Assembly (NCBI GenBank): GCA_009363875.1
Contig: CM018681.1
Coordinates: 38,953,510 to 39,017,509 of the forward strand
Direction of reading: 5' to 3'
DNA from: Mikania micrantha
Taxonomy: Eukaryota > Streptophyta > Magnoliopsida > Asterales > Asteraceae
Length of the DNA: 64,000 nt
The notes under the pieces were generated by a model. That model was not told the DNA's origin. It made no database searches and saw only the letters and a list, made by a program, of their open reading frames with translations. The translations under genes were made by a program, and so were the position numbers. The stretch's first letter is position 1; each line of letters starts with the position of its first letter. Positions 22,315 to 34,354 of this stretch are shown piece after piece.

Positions 22315-24100
22315 TCATGCATTTGTTGTTCCTTGCTCTTTGCAACCCCTTTTGTTATGACCCAACTTCTTGCATAAAGAACATTTCACTGTTGTCCCCT
22401 TTCTTGACAATTTCCCACCTTTATCCATAGCATCTTCAATCTCAACTTGGTTCTTTCTCCTCTTCTTCTTAGGCCTTCCAATAGGAATGTGGTGAATTGG
22501 TGGTGCCAGGGTAGTGGGACATCGTGTTTTTGGCCACATATCCTTTCCATTAATTGGTCCAATAGTGAATGAGTAGACTTTTTTCCATGTGTCTAGGTAG
22601 TAGCAAGGATTTACCCATGACTTTGGTTTATCTACATCTTGTCCATTAAGTGCCATGTCCCAATTCACAGCAACAGCATGTTTGCATGGTATTCCAGTCA
22701 ACTCCCATCTCCTACAACTACACACCTTATCCACAACATCAACAACAAATTGTTCATTTTTTGGACCACTTACTTGGTACTTTTGACTACCGGTCCACAA
22801 AACAGTTAACTTGGCAGCTTCTTTCTTTATACCATCCAAAATTTTGGTTGCACTAGGTGTGAGTGGGCCTTTAGATTTTTGTATAACCTTAAGCACATTA
22901 ACTATTCTCTTCATCAAGTATTCTCTTACATAATCCAAAGCACTGATTATAGGTTTGTCTTTTCCTTCAGTAGTCTTTGCATTTAGAACTTCACACATGT
23001 TGTTTAGTAGCATATCTGTTTGTGCTCTCTCTAAGACAAGTGAAGTCAGTGATTAGTCGGTTTGTTTGTGCAATAAAACTTAATTATAAGTGTCTGTAAA
23101 AGAAAGTTACCTATGAAATAAGACCTTGACCAATGTTGTGGGGGTATTTTTGTTAACCAGCTATATACATCAACATTATGTTTCTTTAATTCTGCCATCT
23201 TACCTTTAAATTCTGGAACAGTTGTTGATGTTGCACAACTCTACAAGATGTCTTTAAAGGCCTTCCCTCTCCATTGAAGCTTCATATTCTCGTGGATATG
23301 TCTTAAACAATATATATGCTCTGCAGATGGAAATACAGTGGTAATTACTGGGATAATACCCTACAACAAGGTTCATCAACCAAACAAAAACAATTATGAG
23401 CTTTCATTTATTGTATAACAAACACACTAAATAGTTAAATGTACTAACCTTTTGCCTATCTGAAATGAAAGTGAAGTTTGAATTTATGCTTAAATCCAAA
23501 TCATCTTGAAGGCATTGAAGGAACCAGATCCATGAATTTTTGTTCTCAGCCTCTACAATGGCATAAGCAACAGGATAGATGCCATTATTAGGGTCTATTC
23601 CAACAGCAGTCAACATTTGAACAGGGTAGGGGCCCTTCATAAATGCTCCATCTAATCCTAAAAAATCCCTCATACATGCCTTAAATCCCTCTTTCAAAGC
23701 TCCTAGACATATGTAAACTCTTTTGAATATTCTAGTTGGACAATCTGGGTTGGTTTCATGTTCCACAAAAAACTTAACTGTTGAGTTTGGATTTGTTCCT
23801 TGCACCTCTAGGATATAATCCCCTCAACCTAGAATAATGTTTTTTGTGATCACCTTGAATTTTCTTTGAAGCTTTCATTTTTGCTCTAAATGCCTTATGT
23901 TTGGAAACCCCTAGTTCATACTTCCTTTGTAACTCACCTTGGATAGTTTTGGTTGAAACATTAGGATTTGATTCTACCCGGCTCATAACCCAAGAGTCAT
24001 TACCCATGAATGAAGAAATTAATGCTTTTACAAACCTTGTAGGAAGACAAGTATGCTCTGCTTTATAAGTTTTCACTATCCAAGTCTCATTTTTAGTATG
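22315..24100 (-). pseudogene. MULE transposase, recently inactivated
   Basis: This is the catalytic part of a Mutator transposase on the minus strand. The 5' part (24100-23823) carries the pre-catalytic region (TRFVKALISSFMGND). The DDE core has GLDGAFMKGPYPVQMLTAVG, YPVAYAIVEAENKNSWIWFL and FISDRQK. The 3' part has the SWIM zinc finger (CSCRRWELTGIPCKHAVAVNW) and a CCHC-like end (CSLCKKLGHNKRGC). Two introns with proper borders are inferred, at about 23449-23360 and 23111-23039. Two disabling changes are seen: one extra G in a G-run at 23820-23823 shifts the frame, and a TAG at 23243-23241 lies where related proteins read through. The FAR1/DNA-binding N-terminus is absent. A host-domesticated gene is unlikely given the flanking TIRs. 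Confidence 0.88.
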
Positions 24101-24253
24101 GAGTTTTGATACGTATAAGACCCAAGGACAATCTCCTGTTTTTTCTTCTTTTTAGGTTTGTCCCCGCTTGTCACTTTGTTCTCATCAGGCAATTTTTTAG
24201 TATTGAGTTTTGATACGTATAAGACCCATGGGGACTATCTATGCAATTTTCTC

Positions 24254-24445
24254 AAATAATATTTACAGTGTAACACAAAGTTACACTTACTTTAAATCTC
24301 AAACGGTATAGAATTTGACAAAGCACATAAATTAACATAGTCTTGTACATGTATAATAAAGATTATGAAAGCGAAAAACCAAAGATTTGACTTGATCTTG
24401 TCAGAGTTAATCGCAGTTAAGGTGGGTTAACAACCAATCCTTACC
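24254..24445. other. AT-rich spacer
   Basis: No feature was seen. Confidence 0.4.
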
Positions 24446-24868
24446 CTATATATATAGGAAATTAATAAAATAAAAACCTCATTTTAGTAAGAAAACCATG
24501 AAAACTAAGCAAAAATCATGTAAAAAACCGTATTTTTTTTGAATTTTTTTTTGCAGGTTTGTAATATTATTAGGCTCATTTTTATAAAAACAACAAAAAA
24601 GCGCCGACCAAATATTTACGTTGTAAAACATACGTAACGCTGCATCAAATCAGACAAATTTTTTTTACATTTTGTTACGTATGTTTTACATGATTTATAA
24701 AACATTTTTAAAAAAAAATATCTGGTCTGCGTTTTTTTGTTTTTTTTATAAAAGTGTGCCCAATAGTGTTACAAACCTGTAAAAAATTTTTTTTAAAAAA
24801 TACTTTTTTTACATGGTTTTCATAGTTTTCACATTAAGGAGTTTCAAATTATGTATTCCCTATATATA
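24446..24868. mobile_element. Foldback (long inverted repeat) element, about 420 bp
   Basis: The two halves are imperfect inverted copies. TATATATAGGAAATTA and GAAAACCATGAAAACTA on the left match the complement of CATAGTTTTCACATTAA and TTCCCTATATATA on the right. TTTGCAGGTTTGTAATA matches the complement of GTTACAAACCTGTAAAA, and AAAACAACAAAAAAGCG matches the complement of GCGTTTTTTTG. The centre is near 24650. It has no coding potential. The exact ends and target duplication are not clear (possibly TA), so the superfamily is open. Confidence 0.65.
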
Positions 24869-25982
24869 TTTGTATATTTATAGAGAGAGGGAAAGTTGTA
24901 GCATCTATCAAGAGGTTTCCTTTTTTTTTTTTTTTTTACTTTGCAGGGATGGGAAAGTAAAAAGGTGAGTTTGGTTGGACATTCTCCTTCACGAAATGAT
25001 AAGCATTAGTGCATGCTCATGCAGGGTCTCTTTTTACAATTATGTGGTTTTCCAAACAAAAATAGGATCATAACCAGGGACATACCCATGTATGTGTGGG
25101 CGCCTTCTTAAAAAAATATATATGCTAAAATTTTAACAGATCTTCCTTAATATTTTACAATTGCTCGACTTAAATATACGTAATCAGACTTGTAATAAGA
25201 ATTTAAGTGATACTTGTAATTATTTTTTGGATTAAGAGTTTTTTTTAAAAAAACCTTCATAAATGTTGTTTTTAATAGATTTTTCTTAAAAAAAAACCCG
25301 TAGAAAAACAACTAAGCCTCACAATCTAGCTTAACCTATAACAAGATATGTATCTTAAAAACTATATAAATATAATATATTTAAACGGTTAACAATAATG
25401 AATAATATTATTTATGAGAAAATTACTAAAGTTATTCAATTAAACAATATGTTTAGTTAAAATTGATTTTAACTTGACCGAAATTTATGTTTTTTAAATT
25501 GACTCGATTAAACCCAAATTAATTTTGCTTAAACTCATCATGACCTGCACTCATTTTAACCCGAACTCGTTCTAATCTGTTCTCCAATCTAACCACTCTA
25601 TTTTGCCAGGCATAAGAACAACTTCAGATGTGTTGTTTTTTTTATTATGATTTTATATCAATTTAGTTTGATTGTTTTTTTTAATACGACCATTCCCGTT
25701 TGACCTTACCTGATCTGAACATAATTGAAAAAATATATATATTATATACCGATCCTTAAACAACTTTAAAAAATTTTCGTCCCTCGTAAAAAAGATTTTT
25801 GATCCGCCACTGATCATACTAGATGTTTTCATTTTAAATTTGATGTTCAGCTATATATACAAATCATCTTCGTTTGTAAAACTTTTAAGATTCGAGTGAA
25901 ACATATGTTTAGTGCTACAATAATAACTTAATGACTCCAAATTAAGGAAGTCTTTTGTTCTTTTATTTATTTTATTTTTTTG
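24869..25982. other. AT-rich intergenic DNA
   Basis: No gene. It contains decayed repeat pieces, among them a GATCCGCCACTG end near 25800 that recurs in inverted orientation at about 26957. No complete element could be bounded. Confidence 0.4.
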
Positions 25983-26171
25983 AATGGCGAATGTCTCTAA
26001 GGTCTAGTTAGCTGGACCTCTCATAAGCCAACACAACCACCCCAGAAAGAAACCCACTGGGAAAACCCTTTAACCCCCTCAGACCCCTTTTTCGCTGCGG
26101 AAGGTATTTGAACCCAGGACCTCTCATTTGAAAGAATCTTGGGATACTATTGAGACAATGCCTCATTGGTT
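25983..26171 (-). mobile_element. SINE-like retroelement, copy 2
   Basis: An inverted relative of the element at 15871-16101. Read on the minus strand the two share GATTCTTTCAAATGAGAGGT, the B-box word GGTTCAAAT, GGGTTTTCCCA, TATGAGAGGTCCAG and TAACTAGACCTT, and the tail is A-rich. Clear target duplications were not found, so this copy is probably older. Confidence 0.7.
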
Positions 26172-26179
26172 GAGACAAA

Positions 26180-29039
26180 ATGAACATACCCAAACTCTTG
26201 AACTAACGAATATTATCGTTGATGTTATTCCTTGACAATATATGTTTCTTATTATTTGTTTCATTCAGCCGATAGATGAACATAAAACATTAAGCATAAG
26301 AAATAATTATAAATTGTCAAAAAAAATAAAAAATAAAGAAGAAGTTAAAAGATATACAGAGTATTCCTTATTTCCTTATCTCATATGTTATCAAAATTAC
26401 TGTTTATACCTACGGGTTTTAGTTGGGCATAGGCATACTTAGTGTTTAACTTAATTCGTGCTTTTATGTAAGGTTTAGGTAGGAGCTGGCCGGTGTTACA
26501 TATTTTTAGTGTAATTGTATTAATTTTGTTAATCAATGTGAATAATGAAATTCATTAAGCAAGTTGTCTGTGAGATGCACGCTTGTATAAGGTTTAATCC
26601 AAGAAGCCCTGGCTGGGGTCGACAAAAAAGGTCAATGGAAAAATTTATTTTGCGAATTTTAAAAAGAAAAATTCATTTTATTAAATTAGTGGCAAATTTA
26701 GAAGGAAAAAAACTTGAAACTGCAAGAGGCAGTTTTTTCAAGTCTTGATCTCTAGAAACAAAACATTTGGCGAAACTGGTTCAAGAGGAGATCTATTACG
26801 AATTCATGCTTCAATGATTTTGAATTGAATGATCAAATATTTGGGTGAATCACAAATAATTTGATTTGAAAGTGTTGGCCACGACTTTCAGACTGTGTAA
26901 AATTCGCGTTTGTTTTATGCTATATATTCTACATCTACATCATATTACGATTTGAAGAAGTGGCGGATCCAAGAATTTTTTTCAGTGGGTTCACTATTTT
27001 CAGACGTTTCAATTAAATAGAACGGACAAAAAAATTCGGTTCGGGTTGACGGTTTGGGTCTTGCAATGCTCATCATGTAATAACAGTATGATATATTTAA
27101 GTTAATTTTTAAATTTGAAAACATTGTCATTAAAGAGTTCGGAGGTACAGAGTACACTTTCGTTTAAGATTTCTGAGCTTTAGATCAAGCGGGAGTCAAG
27201 GGGGTGACACGACCTTGCAAGTCCATGGTGGCGGTCCCGCTGGCTAGTCAGCAGAAATGGATCAAGGGGGCAACATTCCTTATAGTGTTCGGGCCAACGC
27301 CCCGAAATCTAAACGAAATTTGATAAGTTTATATGACCAAAATTAACATGACCCGAGGTTATAACCACCGATAACTACCATTTTGTTTGCTAAGTTTATA
27401 TGACCGGAAAATGATTTTAATACGATCACATAGAAATCTAAGCATTGATTATCGAGATTTCTCTGACAAAGAGCACTTACCTCAATCAAGCTGACAAATT
27501 GCTGTGAAAATTACACTAAAGATTCACTCTTAAAAATCTTTATGGGTTCACCTTACCTTTGGGGCAAAATCGTGCTCATGATTCACCTCTAAAATATGAA
27601 TGGGTTCACTCTATTGTTTAAATCTTTCGAAAAGTGTTTTCCTACTAATGAGTCGAAGCGCAGTGGGTTTCTGTGAACCTACTCTCTTGTGCCTAGATTC
27701 ACCCATGATTTGAAGTACCCAATCTTAGTTTACATGTTAATGCAAAATATTGTTTTATATGACTTAAACTCGTGACTTAAAACTCAATCATCTAGTATGA
27801 ATTGTTTAAAGTATGTACAAAGTGGAGATCAAGGGCATGGCCATGAATGCATGCGTAGAAGATGATTCCCTGTTTGAGTTCTAAATTAGTATATCTTTTC
27901 GACAGGTTGTATAAAATATATTTTGTAGTAGTAGTTTTTCAAAGGAAGCAGGTACATTCATACTTGCTCAATATACTTTATGTTCCAAACTTTGTATAAT
28001 TATTTCTTTATTTTCTTTTATTTTCAAGTAATTCTAATATTATGAATACAATTTTTAGAATCACTGGGGGGAGAATGGCATAATATTTTGGTGGGTTTGG
28101 TGACATATAATACAAAACTAACATTGACTCATGTTTGCTGCTCTCAGCTTTCATGTCTTCATATTTTAAAATTCGAAGTCAAATAATTGTAGAAGAATAT
28201 TGATTTTATTTGTTTTTTTGTTTGATGTTTTATCTTTGCACTATATTCTATTACAAAACCAGTGTCATTTACACCAAGGCACTAAACTCATCCCTTAATT
28301 TTCTAAAGAGTGACTTCAACTATCTCAAGTTTTAAAGTTTAGATTTTATTTCTTATATTATATATAATTTGATTTTCTTAAAGTAATTTCATTCACTGAA
28401 TTGTAAGTTATATCGACTAATGGTAACATGTTGGTGTCGTGAAGAAAACGAGACATGCACATATTGGACATCATTGGTACCGTTGTATGTTTTTATCTAT
28501 ATTTCCATCTACATAATCAAGTCATCATAACTTTGTACGTTTCTTTTTTGTACTTAATTACTTTAATGTCACCGGCATAACATATGCAATGAAGTAAATA
28601 AACACGTTGCATCATGCGAGGACATTTTGACATACTTTTAATTTCTAATAATTTCACTTAAGTTACTTGTATAAAATTGTTATAATGTAACATTCGTGAC
28701 TATACTTTTTTTTTCTTATTATGTTTCAATGTCCATAATTGACCTGCTACGATTTCATATGTTTTTTAAATTGTATCATCATACTGTAATACAAAAGTTT
28801 TAATTGTAATGCCCCGCCACAGTACAGATATAATTTTTCTCATATTCTAATATATTTTACAGATAAATCATAATAACTTTTTTTACTATATTATCGGTGC
28901 TAAAACCACTTAACAACTTATTTATAAAAATTCTCTTTCACCAAAGGTACTAAAAAAATCAAAAATAATAACCAAGTCGTATCCAATTATCCATAATGAA
29001 GAATGCCAAATCATGTTTTGAATTTGTTTTTTTTTTGTG
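26180..29039. other. Intergenic DNA without recognised genes
   Basis: AT-rich. The 67-codon frame at 26545-26748 has no recognisable features. At about 26955-27720 there is repeat debris with GTGGCGGATCC and recurring GGGTTCAC words. No element could be bounded. Confidence 0.4.
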
Positions 29040-29135
29040 TGTAATTATATATATATTAAAGAGCAAGTTTTCCTCTCCTCACAATTTCTACTGTTCATTT
29101 GTTACCACCATCAATGATTTACGTACACCTCATTT

Positions 29136-29522
29136 ATGCGTAGGGATATGTATTCTCCTCTCTTATACGTATCGCTTTCCGTTTCTCTCTTCGGCGATTT
29201 ACGTCGTCTCTTCCACCGTTCATCGATTTCCGACTCCAACACCGTCGCCGCCGTAGATGCACCACTCAAATGGAAGAACAAACAAACCAATTCCTACAAA
29301 CCCCAACTATTACCTATCTATTTAGTCCCCACCCTAAAAAAATCTCCCAAAAAGGTTGAATCAATGGCGCTCGATCAGACCCTGCATCCCCCATTCTTAA
29401 CATCACTCTCTGGTTCTCGCCATCACTATCACCGATCAGCCCCTGCATCCCCCACCACCTCCGCAGTATGCAAAGCGACGGAGGTGTCGACGGCGGCCAT
29501 CACTGAAGACCGACGCAATTAG
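29136..29522 (+). CDS. Unrecognised open frame in Helitron, possibly captured gene piece
   Basis: A 128-codon frame in a locally GC-rich stretch that looks like a plant 5' UTR or first exon. The protein is rich in Ser, Pro and Leu and I recognise no domain. It may be a captured exon or chance. A possible small exon with AG/GT borders follows at about 29667-29701. Confidence 0.25.
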   Translation: MRRDMYSPLLYVSLSVSLFGDLRRLFHRSSISDSNTVAAVDAPLKWKNKQTNSYKPQLLPIYLVPTLKKSPKKVESMALDQTLHPPFLTSLSGSRHHYHRSAPASPTTSAVCKATEVSTAAITEDRRN

Positions 29523-30527
29523 GTGTTGGTAGTCTGTCGAAAGGTCAACAGTACGACGAGATTCATCTCACACAACAGGCACAAAGACACAAACACCTTC
29601 TTTTAACGTAATCCATCGATAGTTATAAACCCTAATTTTAACCTCTATGCGTTTCAATTTTTGCAGGCTTTCGCTACTAAGTTATTGATTGGGTTCTATA
29701 GGTAATCTCTCGCATGCTATAGCTCTGCTTTCATCTTTTTTTTCTCTTTTAGAAATTTGGTGAATTCAAGAAATCCATGATGATTAGCCGACTATTTTTG
29801 TGATTTCTTATTGTGTGAGGATAACAACACGTTGCTGCATTAATGGAATGTTATTTTGCAATTTCCATTTGTGTGTAGCTGCTATAATTAGGCTCTTAAG
29901 AATATAAATCTGATTTAGGGTTTTAGTTTCGTTTTTGGATGAAGAAAGGAATATATGTTTATTTATTTGTTTTAGGATGAAAGAAGTTGTTTCAGAATTA
30001 CCAAAAAATTGGTCAGACTTCACATAAAATTAGCATGTACAATATATACTTACTCATTTCTTCTCTTCCATTTTGAAGCACCAGCAAATACCATATCTTG
30101 CTTCCTGATCATTCACTGCAACAAAATTCTTCTGCCTCCTTTCTTAATGATAAGCCCGTTTTTTACACATTAAAGAGGAGAGGCCAGATGCCATGGAACG
30201 ATTGGCTTGATGTGCTACGGGAACGATGGTGATTTGACCGCCATAAGGTTGCTATTATAGCCACATACTCGGGAGACCTTTGTCGCTGCTGTCATGAAGG
30301 CTGCGCTTGGGGACGGTCCAGGTATCGATTTGTTTGTCTAAGGATCCATTTGTTTGTGGATAGGTAATTACGGCTGTAAACCCTAATTTTTTTCATTCAT
30401 GACTTTTAACCTCAATATGAACTCTGTTTACAAGGTCTCTAAGAAAGAATTGATTAGTTACCAAGGTAAGTAGGTTTTGTTTTGTTAACCTTAAATCCAT
30501 TCAAAGATGTCAATACTCAATATATTT

Positions 30528-31710
30528 GGAAATGATTTTGTTAGAGCCTATAAAGAGAAGAGTTTAGATAAACCTCATGTATATGCTCTGGCTGATGCTG
30601 CATACAATGATATGATGAAAGGTGTTTTGCAGTAGAATTTAAGGAATTTTAATCAAATTGTTTCACGTGAATGTTAATACTTCTTTCTTCATAATTGTTG
30701 CAGATGGTGGAAATCACTCTATTACTATCAAGTTAGTCCATTCATTTCTCTGAGAGTGTTTAGATGCATGTTTTGAAGATTATGTGATACTGACTAATAA
30801 CTAATAGGTCTAACAAAATGGATGGGGCGGGTAAGGTAACATGTAAATACAGATTCAGGTCGAGATGAGTTTTAAGTAAAATCAGTTTGGGTCAGGTTCC
30901 GGTAAAGATGGGTTTTAAGTAAAATAAGTTAGAGTCTAATTGGGTTGTTTTAAAAAAACATCATTTTAGTTCAAGTTAAAATGGGTTATATGTAAATAAA
31001 TAGTTTATTTGGATAATCTTTAGTAATTTTGTCATCAAATATATTATTAATAATTGTTATCCGTTTGAATCTATTTTATTATCATAGTTTTTTCTTTTTA
31101 GTTACTTATCTTGACTCGCATTGTATTAAAGTGTTGCCAATGTCAACACGTTTGATGCTATGATGCTATCTATTTTAACCCAAAAAGCAATAATTATTCA
31201 CCCAAACCAAGCCATTTATCTTGCTTTAGGTCAAGATTGACAGGATTACTGAATAACTATCATATGATTATTAACTGTAAATAAACCCGTTGTTGGAGAT
31301 GGGGTTTGTGTGTGTTTCTGCTGCTTGAAGTTGTAATAATCAATTTTAGTGGTGTCAGGTGTTTGACAAGTTCTCATATTTAAGGAAATAAAAATTTAAC
31401 TTACGGTAAAATAAGGGTATATAAGAAATTCTATATTGCATTTATACCCCATGGCAATCAATTTTGTTTGAGCTATTACACCTAAACTGATAGTGACACT
31501 CTCATTTATGTCCCACTTTTACTTATTATCACATTGTTTAGTGGTGAAAGTGGATCTGGTAAGACTGAACCAGCAAAATATGCTATGCAATATCTGGCAT
31601 CAGTTGGAAGCCAAAATAATGAGATAAAAAACAAATTCATTCATGCCAACTGTATGCTGGAAGCCTTTGGGAATGCAAAAACATCCAGAAATTGCAATTC
31701 CAGCTGATTT
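30528..31710 (+). pseudogene. Captured myosin motor-domain fragment (three exons with introns)
   Basis: Three exon pieces in consistent phases. 30528-30621 encodes GNDFVRAYKEKSLDKPHVYA followed by LADAAYNDMMK. 30704-30731 encodes DGGNHSITI. 31542-31710 encodes the P-loop GESGSGKTEPAKYAMQYLAS and later CMLEAFGNAKTSRN. This order is the ATP-binding part of the myosin head and is most like plant class VIII. Introns are still present at 30622-30703 (GT-AG) and 30732-31541, so capture was at DNA level. The second donor needs an A where AG would be expected. A TGA at 31705-31707 stands where myosins have the Arg of NSSRFG. Exons before and after are missing. It is non-functional as a myosin. Confidence 0.85.
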
Positions 31711-32511
31711 GTGAGTTCTATTCCTAATGGTTTATTATTATGATATTATTATTATTATTATTGGAATATTGTTGTTATTCTTATTGAAAATTAGATATCT
31801 TATTGAGACTTAAAAACAATAAATTCGAGTAAAATGCAACTTCAGACCCATCTAACATGGAGTTCTCTTGGTGTATGGGAAAATTATTGATATTAATTAT
31901 AATGGATAGGGGATAATAAGTGCGTTTGTATTCAAACACGTAATTTGAAGATTTGAACTGTATGTGTTCATAATAATTTCACCTAATTTGTCATTGTTTC
32001 ATGTTTTTTGTTTCTCAAATAGGGTTCGATTGCTTGATTTCGTGTGTTTTTTTTATCGTTCATGTTGTAGATTTCTGCTGTGAAAGTAGCTACAAGGGAG
32101 GCTTACCGCATGGTTAGAATCTCAAGTTAATTGTCTATGTTAGTAACTATTTCCACTAATTAAAAACACATACATAGATTTAGGAGTGTTTGATCTTTGT
32201 CTTTCTTTTTTAAATTCATTATATGTTCTTAAATGGTTATTTAGTTTAATGTTAATTTTTTGGGAGTGCTTTGAAACATGAAATAATGAAATACAATGAG
32301 GTCATGATAAATCTTTTTTTTGTTTTGATTTACATTAACCAATTAGTCGAAATATTTGAAAAAATAAGTTGGTTTTTAGGTGAATGTGGACAAAAAACCT
32401 TTTTTTTATACTTTAGAAATGGTGTAACCAGGTCATAGTTTTTTAAGTCCTAAGGTTTATCATTAAAAATCAACCCGCAACCCGCTGCGAAGCGCGGGTC
32501 ACTTCTACTAG

Positions 32512-33099
32512 TTGTATTTAAATTGTGAACTTGGCTTTCTATAATGCCAGATAAAAAGAATTTTGGTTATAGTTTTCCATGCGATGGCCCAGGAGGAGGC
32601 GTTACTTGTGATATTTTAGCTTAGGACACATTTTATTTGTCAGTTTTTTGGATGTTAAATACCATTGAATGGGTTACTTTTTATTGGTGTTTTTCCTATC
32701 GAATATACATTTTTGTAAAAAGATTTACAGAGTTTTAACTGATTGATTATGCATGTATGTGTTACATGTGTATTAGTTTGTTAATGACCCACCTAATTAG
32801 CCTAGTTACCAAATTATATTGTCAATATTAATGATCTAGCCCAATATAATTGAGCCAAATTACCAAAAAATATTCGGTTAGATTTGATTGAAATTGGTTG
32901 AATTTGATTTCTACTAAAATCAAACCAGATTGAAATAAGTTGATCTTGGTTCGGTTAGACATATTTAATTCAAATCGTTTTAGGATTTTGGATAAATGTA
33001 AAGAATTCAAAATTGAATAAGCACGAACAAAAAAATCTGAATAATTGATGCTCAAATTGATAAACACCAAATCATCAATCATGGATTCATTATACATAG
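32512..33099. other. Intergenic DNA
   Basis: AT-rich with no recognised gene. The last 8 bp (33092-33099) are the target duplication of the next element. Confidence 0.4.
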
Positions 33100-33354
33100 T
33101 AGAGGTGGGCAAACCGATTTTTTTAGCCGGTTTTAGTTTTGGTCAACAAAGACGATAACTGGTTCCGGTTAGGTTCGAGTTTTTGAATGATTTCGACCGG
33201 TTTTGGTCAGTTCTGGTTCTGGTCTTGGCCAGGTAAAGATGGAACTATTCCAGTAATTCCGGTTTTGATCCCGTTTTCTCTGAATAACGAAAACACCTAT
33301 ACTCAGTGGTTCGCGTAGGGCCTTTTCTGAAACCGACGTTTTTGCCCATCTCTA
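33100..33354. mobile_element. hAT-type MITE (255 bp)
   Basis: The termini TAGAGGTGGGCAAA and TTTGCCCATCTCTA are inverted repeats, flanked by a perfect 8-bp duplication ATACATAG (33092-33099 and 33355-33362). TIR sequence and 8-bp duplication fit the hAT superfamily. The interior is rich in CCGGTTTTGGT-like words and is non-coding. Confidence 0.88.
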
Positions 33355-33362
33355 ATACATAG

Positions 33363-34354
33363 TAAAGGTAGGGTTGACAAAACAAGTCTTGTCATGTTTA
33401 ACAGGTCATAAATGACGCAATTAATGCAAATATAAAGCACGAAAATGATTTATTTCACTTGTTTTGATAATTTAAGCTTGGCAGTTCTATGTTTTGTGTA
33501 GCAAAAGAGTGAAATGATGAAACTTAGCTTCTTAATTTTATTTATTTTAAAAAATGTATAACAGTGTAGTTTTTTTGTTAGAATTGTCTTATAGTGTTTC
33601 ACCAGAACTTTCTTTGCCGATCAAGTATCTATAAGTTTCAAGAACACTGTGTTCTTATTTCCCTCTTTTTCCTCTTTTGCGCGTAATCATCTTCATTGAT
33701 CAAATATGATGTTCTTCTATTCATAGTGGGAGTGTGGTTGGTGGCGGCGGCATTTAGGTAGGCATAGAAGGCTGTGGCAAAGTGATTTCTTATGAATTTG
33801 GTGTGCATCCATAGCACAACGACGTCCCACTTTTTGATCATGATCTAGTCTTCATTTTCTTCATCAATTGAGTCTCATCAATTTCACGTTAGGTTAGGAA
33901 TTATGAAGAAGAATTACCTATATGTATTCAATAGGATTTATAAAGAAGATATATGTAATCAATAGGAAGACAAGTTAATTATGAATCACCATGTTAAATA
34001 GGAAGTTTCTAGAAAAGTCTTTAATTTTCAACATAGTTCCTCTTTGATTGTTCTTGCTCTTCTTTCTTTGAAGATTATATATATAAACAATAGGAACACA
34101 ATTTACATATATGTAATTAGGTTATATATGTTCTAAGATATATCTTCATTAAAAGATGTCATATTCTGAAGGTTAGACTTCAACATCATTATCAACATCA
34201 CTTAAAGTCGTTATGGTATTAAAACTAATCTCACATCAATACTTTGTGGTACCAATTTGTCACACCCTGCGCCGCGTACGAAATCCACGGTGTAGTGACG
34301 ACTGATCGATTAACAACTTGTTTATGATTGATTTTGGTTCCTTTTAGGCTTAGA
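33363..34354. other. Intergenic DNA with an LTR-end remnant
   Basis: Mostly unstructured. At 34240-34300 a segment reading GTACCAATTTGTCACACCC resembles the LTR-end/PBS junction of the gypsy family to the right but differs enough to be another family or a decayed copy. Confidence 0.4.

Larger units (their letters stand above)
20912..24253. mobile_element. Mutator-like element (MULE), 3.3 kb
   Basis: The ends are perfect 23-bp terminal inverted repeats (20912-20934 and 24231-24253, beginning GAGAAAATTGCATAG). Four more bases match after one mismatch. It encloses a minus-strand MULE transposase (22315-24100), a 60-bp minisatellite near the left end, a 33-bp tandem duplication (22003-22068) and a duplicated segment of about 110 bp near the right end (24090-24230). 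The transposase N-terminus is missing, probably through the rearrangement at the right end. The flanking 9-mers are similar but not identical. Confidence 0.85.
29040..32511 (+). mobile_element. Probable gene-capturing Helitron, about 3.5 kb
   Basis: The 3' end is well defined: a GC-rich hairpin (CCCGCTGCGAAGCGCGGG, 32481-32498, 7-bp stem with one bulge), then a short spacer and CTAG at 32508-32511, followed by T. The 5' end is inferred near 29040 from TATATATATTAAAGAGCAAG. This resembles the 5' end of the small Helitron at 15602 (TATAATAAAAGAGTA), but the TC start is not visible. The body contains GC-richer, gene-like stretches (29130-29520, 30170-30340) and three myosin exons. No Rep/helicase frame is present. 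The 5' boundary is tentative. Confidence 0.6.

Noticed and set aside
26545..26748. 67-codon frame as a small gene
   Set aside because: Composition is ordinary AT-rich intergenic. There is no recognisable motif, promoter context or neighbour to support it.
25790..26990. A transposon bounded by GATCCGCCACTG (25800) and GTGGCGGATCC (26957)
   Set aside because: The two ends point outward from the segment between them. No matching inward ends or target duplications were found, so no element can be bounded.
34240..34354. Another PBS and LTR end at GTACCAATTTGTCACACCC
   Set aside because: The PBS match is broken (GGTACCA rather than GATACCA) and no internal region follows. It is recorded only as a remnant.
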